Assembly (NCBI RefSeq): GCF_009208055.1
Contig: NZ_WFKI01000012.1
Span: forward strand, 7,478 to 71,477
DNA length: 64,000 nucleotides
Reading direction: 5' to 3'
Origin: Poseidonibacter ostreae
GTDB lineage: Bacteria; Campylobacterota; Campylobacteria; Campylobacterales; Arcobacteraceae
In this document: positions 15,277 to 25,386 of the stretch, piece by piece
How the letters are laid out: each line of letters opens with the position of its first letter
Numbering within the stretch: position 1 is the stretch's first letter
Made by a program: the position numbers and the translations under genes
The notes under the pieces: generated by a model
What the model saw: the letters and a program-made list of their open reading frames with translations, nothing else
What the model was told of the DNA's origin: nothing
The model's database searches: none

Positions 15277-18200
15277 ATGTTAAACTCTTTAAAATCTGGT
15301 AATAGACTTAGAGTTGATTTTGCAAAAAATCCTCAACAAATCGAAATTCCGAACTTATTACAATTACAGCAAAACTCTTATGAAACATTTTTAAAAGTTG
15401 GTCAAGAAGATAGATCAACAGCTGGTATAGAAAAAGTATTTAAGTCAATTTTCCCAATCCATGATGCCCAAAACAGAATTACTTTAGATTACTTAGGTAG
15501 TGATGTTGGTAAACCAAAATATGATGTTAGAGAATCTATGGTAAGAGGTCTTACTTACTCAATTCCATTAAAAATTAATATTAGATTAACTTTATGGGAT
15601 TTAGACGAAAAGACTGGTGAAAAAATCGGCGTTAAAGATATGAAAGAACAAGCTCTATTTATTAGAGAGATTCCTTTAATGACTGATAGAACGTCATTTA
15701 TTGTTAATGGTGTTGAAAGAGTTGTTGTAAACCAACTTCACAGATCTCCAGGTGTAATTTTCAAAGAAGATGAATCAAATACAGCTGATAACAAATTAAT
15801 CTATACTGGTCAAATTATTCCAGATAGAGGTTCTTGGTTATACTTTGAGTATGATGCTAAAGATATTCTTTATGTAAGAATTAATAAAAGAAGAAAAGTT
15901 CCTGTAACTATTCTTTTCAGAGCACTTGGGTACTCTAAAGAAGATATCATCAAATTATTCTACCCAGTATTAAATGTTAAGATTAAAAATAATAAATTCT
16001 TAACTAAATTTAATCCAGATGATTTTACAGGAAGAATTGAATTTGATGTAAAAGATGAAAAAGGTAATTTAATTGTTGCTGCTGGTAAAAGACTTACTGA
16101 TAGAAAAGCAAAAGCTTTAGTTGAAGGTGGTTTAGAATTAGTTGAATATCCAATTGAATTATTAATGGAAAGATACACAGCTAATACTATTTTTGATCCA
16201 GAATCTGGTGAAGTATTATTTGATGCATTAACTAATTTAGATGAATTAAAATTAAAGAAATTATTAGACTTAGGTTTTGAAAACTTTGATATTGCAAATG
16301 ATCTTGCAACAGGTGTTGATGATTCTATTATCAACGCATTTAAAGCTGATGCTGAATCTTTAAAATTATTAAAGCAAACTGAGCAATTAGATGATGAAAA
16401 TGATTTATCAGCTATTAGAATCTATAAAGTTATGAGACCAGGTGAGCCTGTTACTAAAGAAGCTGCTAAAGAGTTTGTTAAAAAATTATTCTTTGATCCA
16501 GAAAGATATGACTTAACAAAAGTTGGTAGAATGAAGATGAACCATAAACTTGGTGTTAATGTTCCTGAATATGTAACAGTTCTTACTTATGAAGATGTTA
16601 TTAAAACAGTTCAATATCTTGTAAAAGTAAAAGCTGGTCACGGTCATATTGATGATAGAGATCACTTAGGAAACAGAAGAATTAGAGCTATTGGTGAGTT
16701 ATTATCAAATGAGTTACATTCTGGTTTAATTAAAATGCAAAAAGCTATCAGAGATAAAATGACTACATTATCTGGTACTTTAGAAGACATTATGCCTCAT
16801 GATTTAGTAAATTCAAAAATGATTACATCAACTATTACTGAGTTCTTTACATCTGGACAGTTATCACAATTTATGGATCAAACAAATCCATTATCTGAAG
16901 TTACTCATAAAAGAAGACTTTCTGCACTTGGTGAAGGTGGTCTTGTTAAAGAAAGAGCAGGATTTGAAGTAAGAGATGTTCACGCAACTCACTATGGTAG
17001 AATTTGTCCAGTTGAAACTCCAGAGGGTCAAAATATTGGTCTTATTAATACATTATCTACATTCTCAAAAGTTAATGAATTAGGATTTATTGAAGCACCT
17101 TATAAAACTGTTAAAGATGGTGTTGTAAGTGATGAAATTAAATACTATACAGCAACTCAAGAAGAAGGTTTAGTAATTGCTCCTGGTTCAACAAAAGTTG
17201 ATGATAATGGAAAGATTTTAGAAGCCTTAACAGAAGCTAGACAAGATGGTGAAATTTTATTAGTTGATAAAAATAAAATTGATTTAATTGATATTTCATC
17301 TCAAATGGTTATGGGAGTTGCGGCTTCATTAATTCCATTCTTAGAGCATGATGATGCCAACAGAGCCTTAATGGGATCGAATATGATGAGACAAGCTGTT
17401 CCATTATTAAGTCCTAATGCTCCTGTAGTTGGAACTGGTTTAGAAAAAACAGTTGCAAGAGATGCTTGGGAAGCTATTAAAGCAAAAAGAGCTGGTGTAA
17501 TTGAAAAAGCTGATGCTAAGAATATTTATATCAGAGGTGAAGATGAAAACGGTGCTTTCATTGATCACTATAATGTTTCTAAAAATGTTAGAACAAATAA
17601 TAACACTTCATTTGGTCAAAGAATTGGTACTAAAGAAGGTGCAATTGTTGAAGCTGGTCAAGTAATTGCTGATGGTCCTTCTATGGATAATGGTGAGTTA
17701 GCTGTTGGTGTTAATGCAATGGTTGCATTCATGCCTTGGAATGGTTATAACTACGAAGATGCGATTGTACTTTCTCAGAGATTAATTAAAGAAGATGCCT
17801 TTACTTCTATTCATATTTATGAAAAAGATGTTGAGTGTAGAGAGCTTAAACATGGTAATGAAGAGATTACTAGAGATTTACCAGGTGTTAAAGAAGAGTC
17901 TATTACTCATTTAGATAACTCAGGTATTATTAAAGTAGGAACTTACATTAAACCTGGAATGATTCTTGTTGGAAAAGTTACACCTAAAGGTGAAATTAAA
18001 CCAACTCCAGAAGAAAGACTTTTAAGAGCAATCTTCGGTGAAAAAGCTGGTCATGTTATTAATAAATCATTAGTAACTCCTACTTCTATGGAAGGAACTG
18101 TTGTTGACGTTAAAGTATTCACTAAAAAAGGATATGAAAAAGACGAAAGAGCAGTTGCAGAAATTGAAGCAGAAAAAGCTGAATTAGATGTTAAGCATCA

Positions 18201-19422
18201 TGATAAACTTTTAATGTTAGATAGAGAAGAAATCTTAAAGATTAATGATTTATTATCAAAAGCAGTTTTATCTAAAGATGTTGAATTAGATGAAGTTACA
18301 TATGCAAAAGGAAATAATATTCCTTTAGAAGTTTTAGAAACTGTAAATAGATTTGCAATGAAAAAAGTTGTTGCATCTTTTGGGTCTGATATTGAAAATA
18401 CATATAATGATATTAAAGAGCACTTTATTAAGCAAAAATCTCAATTAAGAGATGACCATGAAGAAAAATTACAAGTATTAGAGCACGATGATATTTTACC
18501 ATCAGGTGTTATTAAACAAGTAAAAGTTTATATCGCAACTAAAAGAAAGATAAAAGTTGGGGATAAAATGGCAGGACGACATGGAAATAAAGGTATTGTT
18601 TCTAATATTGTTCCTCAAGTTGATATGCCTTACTTAGAAGATGGTTCAACTGTAGATGTTATTCTTAACCCACTTGGAGTTCCATCAAGAATGAACATCG
18701 GTCAGATTCTTGAAGTACACTTAGGTCTAGTTGGAATGAAACTTGGAGCTCAAATTCAAGATATATTTGATGCTAAAAAAGCTGATTTTATTAAAGAACT
18801 TAGAACTAAGATGGGTGAAATTGCACAAGTGGCTAAACTTATGAATGGAAAAGAATTTATGGATTCTTTATCAGATGATGAATTAGTTAAATATGGTCAA
18901 GATTGGACTAAAGGTGTAAGATTCGCAACTCAAGTATTTGATGGTGTTAGAGAAGCAGAATTTGTTAAATTATTTGAATTAGCAAAAGTTGATTTAGATG
19001 GTAAAACTACATTAACTGATGGTACTACTGGTGAAATTATGAAAGAAAGAGTAAATGTAGGTTACATGTATATGCTTAAACTTCATCACTTAGTTGATGA
19101 AAAAGTACATGCAAGATCTACTGGACCTTACTCTCTTGTTACTCAACAACCAGTTGGTGGTAAAGCATTATTCGGTGGTCAAAGATTTGGAGAAATGGAA
19201 GTTTGGGCTTTAGAAGCATATGGTGCTACTAATGTTCTTAAAGAGATGTTAACAACTAAATCTGATGATATTGAAGGTAGAACAAAAGCATATAGAGCAA
19301 TTGCAAACGGTGAAAATGTTCCAGCTTCTGGTGTTCCAGAAACATTCTTTGTATTAACAAAAGAGCTTAAAGCTCTAGGACTTGATGTAGAGATTTTTGA
19401 AGAGGTAGAAAATAATGAGTAA
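15277..19422 (+). CDS. rpoB: DNA-directed RNA polymerase subunit beta
   Basis: A catalytic core subunit of 1381 residues. The rifampicin-pocket segment SGQLSQFMDQTNPLSE followed by THKRRLSALGEGG, near residue 525, looks wild type for the drug-sensitive form. The beta flap, AFMPWNGYNYEDA and the KVGDKMAGRHGNKG motif are present. The C-terminal SVTQQPxGGKA-like region reads LVTQQPVGGKALFGGQRFG. It overlaps rpoC by eight bases, so translational coupling is likely; the two are not fused as they are in Helicobacter. Confidence 0.99.
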   Translation: MLNSLKSGNRLRVDFAKNPQQIEIPNLLQLQQNSYETFLKVGQEDRSTAGIEKVFKSIFPIHDAQNRITLDYLGSDVGKPKYDVRESMVRGLTYSIPLKINIRLTLWDLDEKTGEKIGVKDMKEQALFIREIPLMTDRTSFIVNGVERVVVNQLHRSPGVIFKEDESNTADNKLIYTGQIIPDRGSWLYFEYDAKDILYVRINKRRKVPVTILFRALGYSKEDIIKLFYPVLNVKIKNNKFLTKFNPDDFTGRIEFDVKDEKGNLIVAAGKRLTDRKAKALVEGGLELVEYPIELLMERYTANTIFDPESGEVLFDALTNLDELKLKKLLDLGFENFDIANDLATGVDDSIINAFKADAESLKLLKQTEQLDDENDLSAIRIYKVMRPGEPVTKEAAKEFVKKLFFDPERYDLTKVGRMKMNHKLGVNVPEYVTVLTYEDVIKTVQYLVKVKAGHGHIDDRDHLGNRRIRAIGELLSNELHSGLIKMQKAIRDKMTTLSGTLEDIMPHDLVNSKMITSTITEFFTSGQLSQFMDQTNPLSEVTHKRRLSALGEGGLVKERAGFEVRDVHATHYGRICPVETPEGQNIGLINTLSTFSKVNELGFIEAPYKTVKDGVVSDEIKYYTATQEEGLVIAPGSTKVDDNGKILEALTEARQDGEILLVDKNKIDLIDISSQMVMGVAASLIPFLEHDDANRALMGSNMMRQAVPLLSPNAPVVGTGLEKTVARDAWEAIKAKRAGVIEKADAKNIYIRGEDENGAFIDHYNVSKNVRTNNNTSFGQRIGTKEGAIVEAGQVIADGPSMDNGELAVGVNAMVAFMPWNGYNYEDAIVLSQRLIKEDAFTSIHIYEKDVECRELKHGNEEITRDLPGVKEESITHLDNSGIIKVGTYIKPGMILVGKVTPKGEIKPTPEERLLRAIFGEKAGHVINKSLVTPTSMEGTVVDVKVFTKKGYEKDERAVAEIEAEKAELDVKHHDKLLMLDREEILKINDLLSKAVLSKDVELDEVTYAKGNNIPLEVLETVNRFAMKKVVASFGSDIENTYNDIKEHFIKQKSQLRDDHEEKLQVLEHDDILPSGVIKQVKVYIATKRKIKVGDKMAGRHGNKGIVSNIVPQVDMPYLEDGSTVDVILNPLGVPSRMNIGQILEVHLGLVGMKLGAQIQDIFDAKKADFIKELRTKMGEIAQVAKLMNGKEFMDSLSDDELVKYGQDWTKGVRFATQVFDGVREAEFVKLFELAKVDLDGKTTLTDGTTGEIMKERVNVGYMYMLKLHHLVDEKVHARSTGPYSLVTQQPVGGKALFGGQRFGEMEVWALEAYGATNVLKEMLTTKSDDIEGRTKAYRAIANGENVPASGVPETFFVLTKELKALGLDVEIFEEVENNE

Positions 19423-22400
19423 AACTGAGAAAATATTACAACCTATTGAAATAAAAGAATTAGAAAGACCGACAGATTTTTCGGCCTTTCAATTAAGACT
19501 TGCTAGTCCTGAAAAGATTCTTTCATGGTCATCTGGTGAAGTTAAGAAACCTGAAACTATTAACTACAGAACACTTAAGCCTGAAAGAGACGGTTTATTT
19601 TGTGCGAAAATTTTTGGACCAGTAAAAGATTACGAATGTCTTTGTGGTAAATACAAAAAGATGAGATATAAAGGTGTTGTTTGTGAAAAATGTGGAGTTG
19701 AAGTAACTTCTTCAAAAGTTAGACGACATAGAATGGGGCATATTGATTTAGTATCTCCTGTTGCTCATATTTGGATGGTTTCATCATTACCTACAAGAAT
19801 TGGTACTTTATTAGGTGTAAAATTAAAAGACCTTGAAAGAGTATTATATTATGAAGCATACATTGTATCTGATGCTGGTGATGCTTACTATGATAATGAA
19901 AAAACTAAAAAAGTTTTAAAATACGACATTTTAAATGAAGAACAATATAGAACAATTTCTGATTTATTCGAACATACTGGTTTTGCTGCAAATATGGGTG
20001 GACAAATTGTAAGAGATTTATTAGAAACTATTGATTTATTTGAACTTTTAGTTACTTTAAAAGAAGATATGGGTGCTACTAAATCTGAAGCTAAGAGAAA
20101 AACTTTAATCAAAAGATTAAAAGTAGTTGAAAACTTTATTAATTCTGGTAATAGACCAGAATGGATGATGTTAACTCAATTACCAGTTCTTCCACCAGAT
20201 TTAAGACCACTTGTTTCACTTGATGGTGGAAAGTTTGCAGTTTCTGATGTAAATGACTTATATAGAAGAGTTATTAACAGAAATAACAGACTTAAAAGAT
20301 TAACAGAACTTGATGCTCCAGAAATCATTATTAGAAATGAAATGAGAATGCTTCAAGAAGCTGTTGATGCTTTATTTGATAATGGTAAAACTGCTAATGC
20401 TGTTAAGGGTGCAAATAAAAGACCTTTAAAATCATTATCTGAAATTATTAAAGGTAAGCAAGGTCGATTTAGACAAAACTTACTTGGAAAAAGAGTTGAT
20501 TTCTCTGGTAGATCTGTAATTGTTGTTGGACCTACATTAAATATGGACCAATGTGGTATTCCTAAAAAAATGGCTTTAGAGCTGTTTAAACCACATTTAA
20601 TGGCTAAACTTGAAGAAAAAGGTTACGCTACTACATTAAAATCTGCAAAGAGATTAATTGAGAGTGAAACTAATGAAGTTTGGGAATGTTTAAATGAAAT
20701 AGTTGATGATTATCCAATTATGTTAAACAGAGCACCAACTCTTCATAAATTATCTATTCAAGCTTTCCACCCAGTATTAATTGATGGAAAAGCAATTAGA
20801 CTTCACCCATTAGTGTGTGCTGCGTTTAATGCCGATTTTGATGGAGATCAAATGGCAGTTCACGTTCCATTATCACAAGAAGCAGTTGCAGAAGCTAAGA
20901 TTCTTATGATGTCATCTATGAATATTCTTTTACCTGCATCAGGACGAGCTATTGCAGTACCTTCTCAGGATATGATTTTAGGTATTTACTACTTATCATT
21001 AGAAAAAGATGGTGTTAAAGGTGAGCATAAATTATTTACAGGTGTTGATGAAGCATCTATTGCTTTAGATATGAAGCAAGTAGATTTACATGCAAAAATT
21101 AGAACACAAATTGATGGAAAAGTAATTCATACTACTGTTGGTAGATTAATTATTCATGATATCTTACCTGATTTTGTTCCAGTTAATTTATGGAATAAAA
21201 TTTTAAAGAAAAAAGATATTGGTATTTTAGTTGATTATATTTATAAGCATGGTGGTTACGAAGTAACTCCTAAATTCTTAGATAACTTAAAGAACTTAGG
21301 TTTTAAATTTGCAACTAGTGCTGGTATTTCAATTTCTATTGATGATATTAATGTTCCTGAATCTAAAGCTGGTCACGTTGCTAAATCTAAGAAAGAAGTT
21401 ATTGAAGTTCAAAAACAATTCTCTCAAGGTTTATTAACTGAGCAAGAAAGATATAATAAGATTATTGATATTTGGACAGAAGTTAATAATAAACTTGGTT
21501 CAGAGATGATGAATTTAGTTGAGACTGATAAAGATGGATTCAACTCTATTTATATGATGGCTGATTCAGGGGCTAGAGGTTCTGCTGCACAGATTAGACA
21601 ACTTGCAGGTATGAGGGGTCTTATGGCTAAGCCAGATGGGACTATTATTGAAACACCAATTATTTCTAACTTCCGTGAAGGTTTAAATGTGCTTGAGTAC
21701 TTTATTTCTACTCACGGTGCTAGAAAAGGTCTTGCAGATACAGCTTTAAAAACTGCCAATGCAGGGTATTTAACAAGAAAACTGATTGATGTATCTCAAA
21801 ATGTAAGAATTACAATTGAAGATTGTGGTACTCACGAAGGTATTGAAATTACTGATATTACTTCAGGTAATGAATTAATTGAAAGTTTAGAAGAAAGAAT
21901 CACTGGTCGTGTGATTGCTGAAGATATTATTGACCCAATTTCAAATGAAATTTTATTTACTGAGGGTACTTTAATTACTGAAGAAAATGCAAGAGTTGTT
22001 GCAGAAGCTGAAGTAAAATCTGTAGTAATTAGAACTCCATTAACTTGTAAAGTTGAGCATGGTTTATGTTCTAAATGTTATGGTCTTAACTTAGGAGAGC
22101 AAAGAAAAGCAACTCCTGGTGAAGCTGTTGGTGTTGTTGCTGCTCAATCTATTGGTGAGCCAGGAACTCAACTTACATTAAGAACTTTCCACGTTGGGGG
22201 AACTGCAAGTGCAACTCAAACTGAGAGAGAATTAAAAGCTGATAAAGAAGGTTTCATTAGATACTACAATATCAAGAAATATACTAATTCAGCTGGACAA
22301 GCAATTGTTGCAAATAGAAGAAATGCAGGTATCCTTTTAGTAGAGCCAAAAATTAATGCACCATTTAAAGGTAAAGTTTCAGTTGAAACATTACACGAAG

Positions 22401-23944
22401 ATACAATTTTAACTATTTCTAATGCTAAAGATTCTAAACAATTCTATTTAAGAAAGAATGATGTTGCTAAAGCTAATGAGCTTGCAGGTGTTTCTGGTAA
22501 AATTGAAGGTAAACTATACTTACCATACAAAAATGGTGAAGAAGTAGAAGAAAACGAATCTATTGTTGAAATTATTAAAGATGGTTGGAATGTACCAAAC
22601 AGGGTTCCATTTGCATCTGAATTAAGAGTTGAAGATGGAGCTCCTATTACTTCTAAGATTATATCTGGATCTAAAGGTGTGGTTAAATATTATAAATTAA
22701 CTGGTGACTATTTAGAAAGAAGAGATGATATCAAATCTGGTGAAAAAGTTGTTGATAAAGGTTTATTCGCAGTTATCGTTGATGCTGAGGGTAGAGAAGC
22801 TTTAAGACACTATATTGCTAGAGGTTCTATTGTTGAATTAAATGATAATATTGAAGTTGAAAAAGATTCAGTTATCGCAGTTCCAGAAAATGCTGAGCAA
22901 GTTGTAATTGCAGAGTGGGATCCATATGCAAATCCTACAATTGCAGAAAAAGCTGGTACAATTTCATTTGAAGATATTATTCCAGGTGTAACTGTTTCTG
23001 AGCAATTTGATGAATTAACAGGTACTTCTAAATTAGTTGTTAATGAATATATTCCAAGTGGATATAAACCTACAGTTGTATTAGCAACTGAAGATGACCA
23101 AATCATTAGATACTCTTTAGATCCTAAAACATCATTAAATGTTGCAGAGGGTAAAAAAGTACAAATAGCTGATATTATTGGTAAAACACCAAAAGCAACT
23201 CAAAAATCTAAAGATATTACTGGGGGACTTCCAAGAGTATCTGAATTATTTGAAGCTAGACGACCAAAGAATATTGCATTATTATCATCATTTGATGGTA
23301 TTGTTTCTTTTGGTAAGCCATTAAGAAATAAACAAAGAATTATTATTACTGATGAAGTTGGTAATAAAGCTGAGTATTTAGCAGAAAAATCTAAGCAAAT
23401 CTTAGTAAATGAAGGTGACTTTGTACATGCTGGTGAAGCATTAACAGATGGTCAAACTTCACCTCATGATGTATTAAGAATTTTAGGTGATAAAGCACTT
23501 CATTACTTTATTGTATCTGAAGTACAGCAAGTATATAGATCTCAAGGGGTTAATATTGCAGATAAACATATTGAGGTAATTACATCTCAAATGTTAAGAC
23601 AAGTTTCTATCCTTGATGGTGGAGATACTAAGTTTATTGTTGGAGATATGATTTCTAAAAAGAGATTTAAAATCGAAAATGAAAGAATTATTAAACTTGG
23701 TGGACAACCAGCTATTGCTGAACCATTATTACTTGGTATTACAAGAGCTGCAGTTACATCTGATTCTATTATTTCAGCTGCATCTTTCCAAGAGACTACT
23801 AAAGTATTAACAGAAGCTGCAATTTCTGCAAAAATGGATATGTTAGAAGACTTAAAAGAAAATGTTGTTATTGGTAGAACAATTCCTGTTGGAACTGGTT
23901 TATACAAAGACAAAAAAGTTAAATTTTCTTCATCTGAACACTAA
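19415..23944 (+). CDS. rpoC: DNA-directed RNA polymerase subunit beta'
   Basis: The active-site subunit, 1509 residues. The N-terminal zinc finger CLCGK...CEKCG lies near 75-95. The catalytic magnesium motif NADFDGDQMA is near 472. A second zinc site has CKVEHGLCSKCYG near 880, and the trigger loop region holds QSIGEPGTQLTLRTFHVGG. It starts inside the end of rpoB (ATGAGTAA overlap). A hairpin follows the stop. Confidence 0.99.
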   Translation: MSKTEKILQPIEIKELERPTDFSAFQLRLASPEKILSWSSGEVKKPETINYRTLKPERDGLFCAKIFGPVKDYECLCGKYKKMRYKGVVCEKCGVEVTSSKVRRHRMGHIDLVSPVAHIWMVSSLPTRIGTLLGVKLKDLERVLYYEAYIVSDAGDAYYDNEKTKKVLKYDILNEEQYRTISDLFEHTGFAANMGGQIVRDLLETIDLFELLVTLKEDMGATKSEAKRKTLIKRLKVVENFINSGNRPEWMMLTQLPVLPPDLRPLVSLDGGKFAVSDVNDLYRRVINRNNRLKRLTELDAPEIIIRNEMRMLQEAVDALFDNGKTANAVKGANKRPLKSLSEIIKGKQGRFRQNLLGKRVDFSGRSVIVVGPTLNMDQCGIPKKMALELFKPHLMAKLEEKGYATTLKSAKRLIESETNEVWECLNEIVDDYPIMLNRAPTLHKLSIQAFHPVLIDGKAIRLHPLVCAAFNADFDGDQMAVHVPLSQEAVAEAKILMMSSMNILLPASGRAIAVPSQDMILGIYYLSLEKDGVKGEHKLFTGVDEASIALDMKQVDLHAKIRTQIDGKVIHTTVGRLIIHDILPDFVPVNLWNKILKKKDIGILVDYIYKHGGYEVTPKFLDNLKNLGFKFATSAGISISIDDINVPESKAGHVAKSKKEVIEVQKQFSQGLLTEQERYNKIIDIWTEVNNKLGSEMMNLVETDKDGFNSIYMMADSGARGSAAQIRQLAGMRGLMAKPDGTIIETPIISNFREGLNVLEYFISTHGARKGLADTALKTANAGYLTRKLIDVSQNVRITIEDCGTHEGIEITDITSGNELIESLEERITGRVIAEDIIDPISNEILFTEGTLITEENARVVAEAEVKSVVIRTPLTCKVEHGLCSKCYGLNLGEQRKATPGEAVGVVAAQSIGEPGTQLTLRTFHVGGTASATQTERELKADKEGFIRYYNIKKYTNSAGQAIVANRRNAGILLVEPKINAPFKGKVSVETLHEDTILTISNAKDSKQFYLRKNDVAKANELAGVSGKIEGKLYLPYKNGEEVEENESIVEIIKDGWNVPNRVPFASELRVEDGAPITSKIISGSKGVVKYYKLTGDYLERRDDIKSGEKVVDKGLFAVIVDAEGREALRHYIARGSIVELNDNIEVEKDSVIAVPENAEQVVIAEWDPYANPTIAEKAGTISFEDIIPGVTVSEQFDELTGTSKLVVNEYIPSGYKPTVVLATEDDQIIRYSLDPKTSLNVAEGKKVQIADIIGKTPKATQKSKDITGGLPRVSELFEARRPKNIALLSSFDGIVSFGKPLRNKQRIIITDEVGNKAEYLAEKSKQILVNEGDFVHAGEALTDGQTSPHDVLRILGDKALHYFIVSEVQQVYRSQGVNIADKHIEVITSQMLRQVSILDGGDTKFIVGDMISKKRFKIENERIIKLGGQPAIAEPLLLGITRAAVTSDSIISAASFQETTKVLTEAAISAKMDMLEDLKENVVIGRTIPVGTGLYKDKKVKFSSSEH

Positions 23945-23950
23945 ATAATA

Positions 23951-23980
23951 AACAATAAGGCTTTGCCTTATTGTTAATTT
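23951..23980 (+). terminator. Hairpin terminator after rpoC
   Basis: A perfect 11-pair stem AACAATAAGGC/GCCTTATTGTT (23951-23961 and 23965-23975) with loop TTT, followed by AATTT. The weak T-run suggests partial termination into the small membrane-protein gene. Confidence 0.65.
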
Positions 23981-23985
23981 ACTTT

Positions 23986-24372
23986 ATGGATATTTTTTCC
24001 CTACTACTTATTTTTATAACTGTTGAACTATTTGAATCAAACTGGCAGAAGTCAGATTCAATGTATGGTTTAATTTCTAACAATTTCACAATGTACAAAA
24101 AAAGTATTTTTTTATACTTCACTTTACATCTTTCTTTTTTTTATACAATATTCGTCTCTATTTACTTAAGTAATTTTTCTTTTTGGATGAGTTCAATCTT
24201 AGTAATAAAATTTTTAGATATTGCATTTAAATTAAATATGATGCAAAAACTTTCAAATGGCTCTTCTTTAGAAGAAGTAATGCCAATAAATGTAAAAATG
24301 ACACCAATATTTAGATATATGAATGTCTTAATTTATCCACTTTCATTTGTCTTTGCTGTTGGATTAATCTAA
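23986..24372 (+). CDS. Small integral membrane protein of unknown function
   Basis: I do not recognise it. From ATG 23986 it has 128 residues with about four hydrophobic segments (near 1-15, 39-62, 65-80 and 110-128). A charged middle stretch is SNGSSLEEVMPINVKMTPIF. There is no signal peptide cleavage site. No good ribosome site precedes the ATG, and a TTG at 23971 would start within the terminator hairpin, so the start is uncertain. It is the first of six small genes between rpoC and rpsL. Confidence 0.7.
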   Translation: MDIFSLLLIFITVELFESNWQKSDSMYGLISNNFTMYKKSIFLYFTLHLSFFYTIFVSIYLSNFSFWMSSILVIKFLDIAFKLNMMQKLSNGSSLEEVMPINVKMTPIFRYMNVLIYPLSFVFAVGLI

Positions 24373-24454
24373 TAATTACAAAAATATAAACAAAATTTAA
24401 TTTTATCACATATATATTTTGCTAATATGCTAGTATAAATAAAAAAGGATATAT

Positions 24455-24742
24455 ATGCAATATTTAATAATCGCTTATGATAATGATGGAGCAATTGATA
24501 AAAGAATGGAAGCTAGACCTGCACATGTTGAGGGAACTCAAAAGCTAATGGCTGAGGGTAAAATAATTAGTGCTTGTGCAATGATTGAAGAAGATGAAAT
24601 GGTTGGTTCTTCAGTATTAACAAATTTTGACACTGAAGATGAACTAAATACTTGGTTAGAAAATGAACCTTATGTAAAAGGTGGAGTTTGGAATATGGAT
24701 GAACTTCAAGTTGTACCTGTAAAAGTTATGCCAAAGTCTTAA
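24455..24742 (+). CDS. YciI-family protein
   Basis: A 95-residue single-domain YCII protein (ferredoxin-like fold). It has the family's N-terminal YLIIAYD strand, an RPAHVEG histidine segment and an FxTxDELNTWLENEPYVKGGVW helix. The biochemical role of most members is unknown; some act as dehydratase or dehalogenase-like enzymes on small molecules. The ribosome site AAGGA is good and a TATAAA box lies near 24434. The stop is separated by one base from the start of the acetyltransferase gene. Confidence 0.88.
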   Translation: MQYLIIAYDNDGAIDKRMEARPAHVEGTQKLMAEGKIISACAMIEEDEMVGSSVLTNFDTEDELNTWLENEPYVKGGVWNMDELQVVPVKVMPKS

Positions 24743-24743
24743 T

Positions 24744-25310
24744 GTGATTGAATTAAGAAAAGGAAGACTTATTGATATTCCTGCAGTTTTAGATTTACAT
24801 TTTAAATATCAAATTGACTCAATAAAAGAAGAAGATAAAAAAGATGGTTTTGTTACTACTGCTTTTACAAAAGAAGAGTTAACTTCTTTAATAGAAAATG
24901 AAGATGGACTTTTCTTATGTTTTGTAGATGATAAATTAGTAGCATATGTTATGTGTGCATCTTGGTCATTTTGGTCTGTATGGCCAATATTTAAATATAT
25001 GTTAAAAAATCTTTCAAAATTATCGTATAAAGGACTTGAGCTTTCGGAGTTTAATTCATATCAATATGGACCGATTTGTATTGATAAGTCACAACGAGGA
25101 ACAGATGTTTTATCTTTACTTTTTGATTTTGCTAGAGAAGAGATGAATTCAAAATATCCAATCTTAGTTACCTTTATTAATAAGAATAATCCAAGGTCTT
25201 TTCAAGCACATACGAGAAAATTAGGTCTTGAAGTTATTACAGAGTTTGAATTTAACAATAATAATTATTATGAACTAGTTTATGATACATCTGTAAAACT
25301 TGTCCCTTAG
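24744..25310 (+). CDS. GNAT-family N-acetyltransferase
   Basis: A 188-residue acetyl-CoA-dependent transferase. The GNAT fold is suggested by IELRKGRLIDIPAVLDLH at the N-terminus, the central strand VDDKLVAYVMCAS, and a Q/RxxGxx-type turn reading DKSQRGTDVLSLLF. The substrate is unknown. The start is GTG at 24744, immediately after the YciI stop, so it is very likely cotranscribed. A stem with TATTTT follows the stop. Confidence 0.8.
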   Translation: MIELRKGRLIDIPAVLDLHFKYQIDSIKEEDKKDGFVTTAFTKEELTSLIENEDGLFLCFVDDKLVAYVMCASWSFWSVWPIFKYMLKNLSKLSYKGLELSEFNSYQYGPICIDKSQRGTDVLSLLFDFAREEMNSKYPILVTFINKNNPRSFQAHTRKLGLEVITEFEFNNNNYYELVYDTSVKLVP

Positions 25311-25341
25311 TAATATCTTCTTTAGGTATTACTAATATTTT
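25307..25341 (+). terminator. Terminator after the acetyltransferase gene
   Basis: A nine-pair stem TTAGTAATA/TATTACTAA (25307-25315 and 25327-25335) begins in the stop codon, with an 11-base loop, and is followed by TATTTT. A likely extended -10 for the next gene, TGATATAAA, starts at 25341. Confidence 0.6.
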
Positions 25342-25386
25342 GATATAAAATCTATTTATTAAAGATATTATCTAAAGGAGTTTTTT

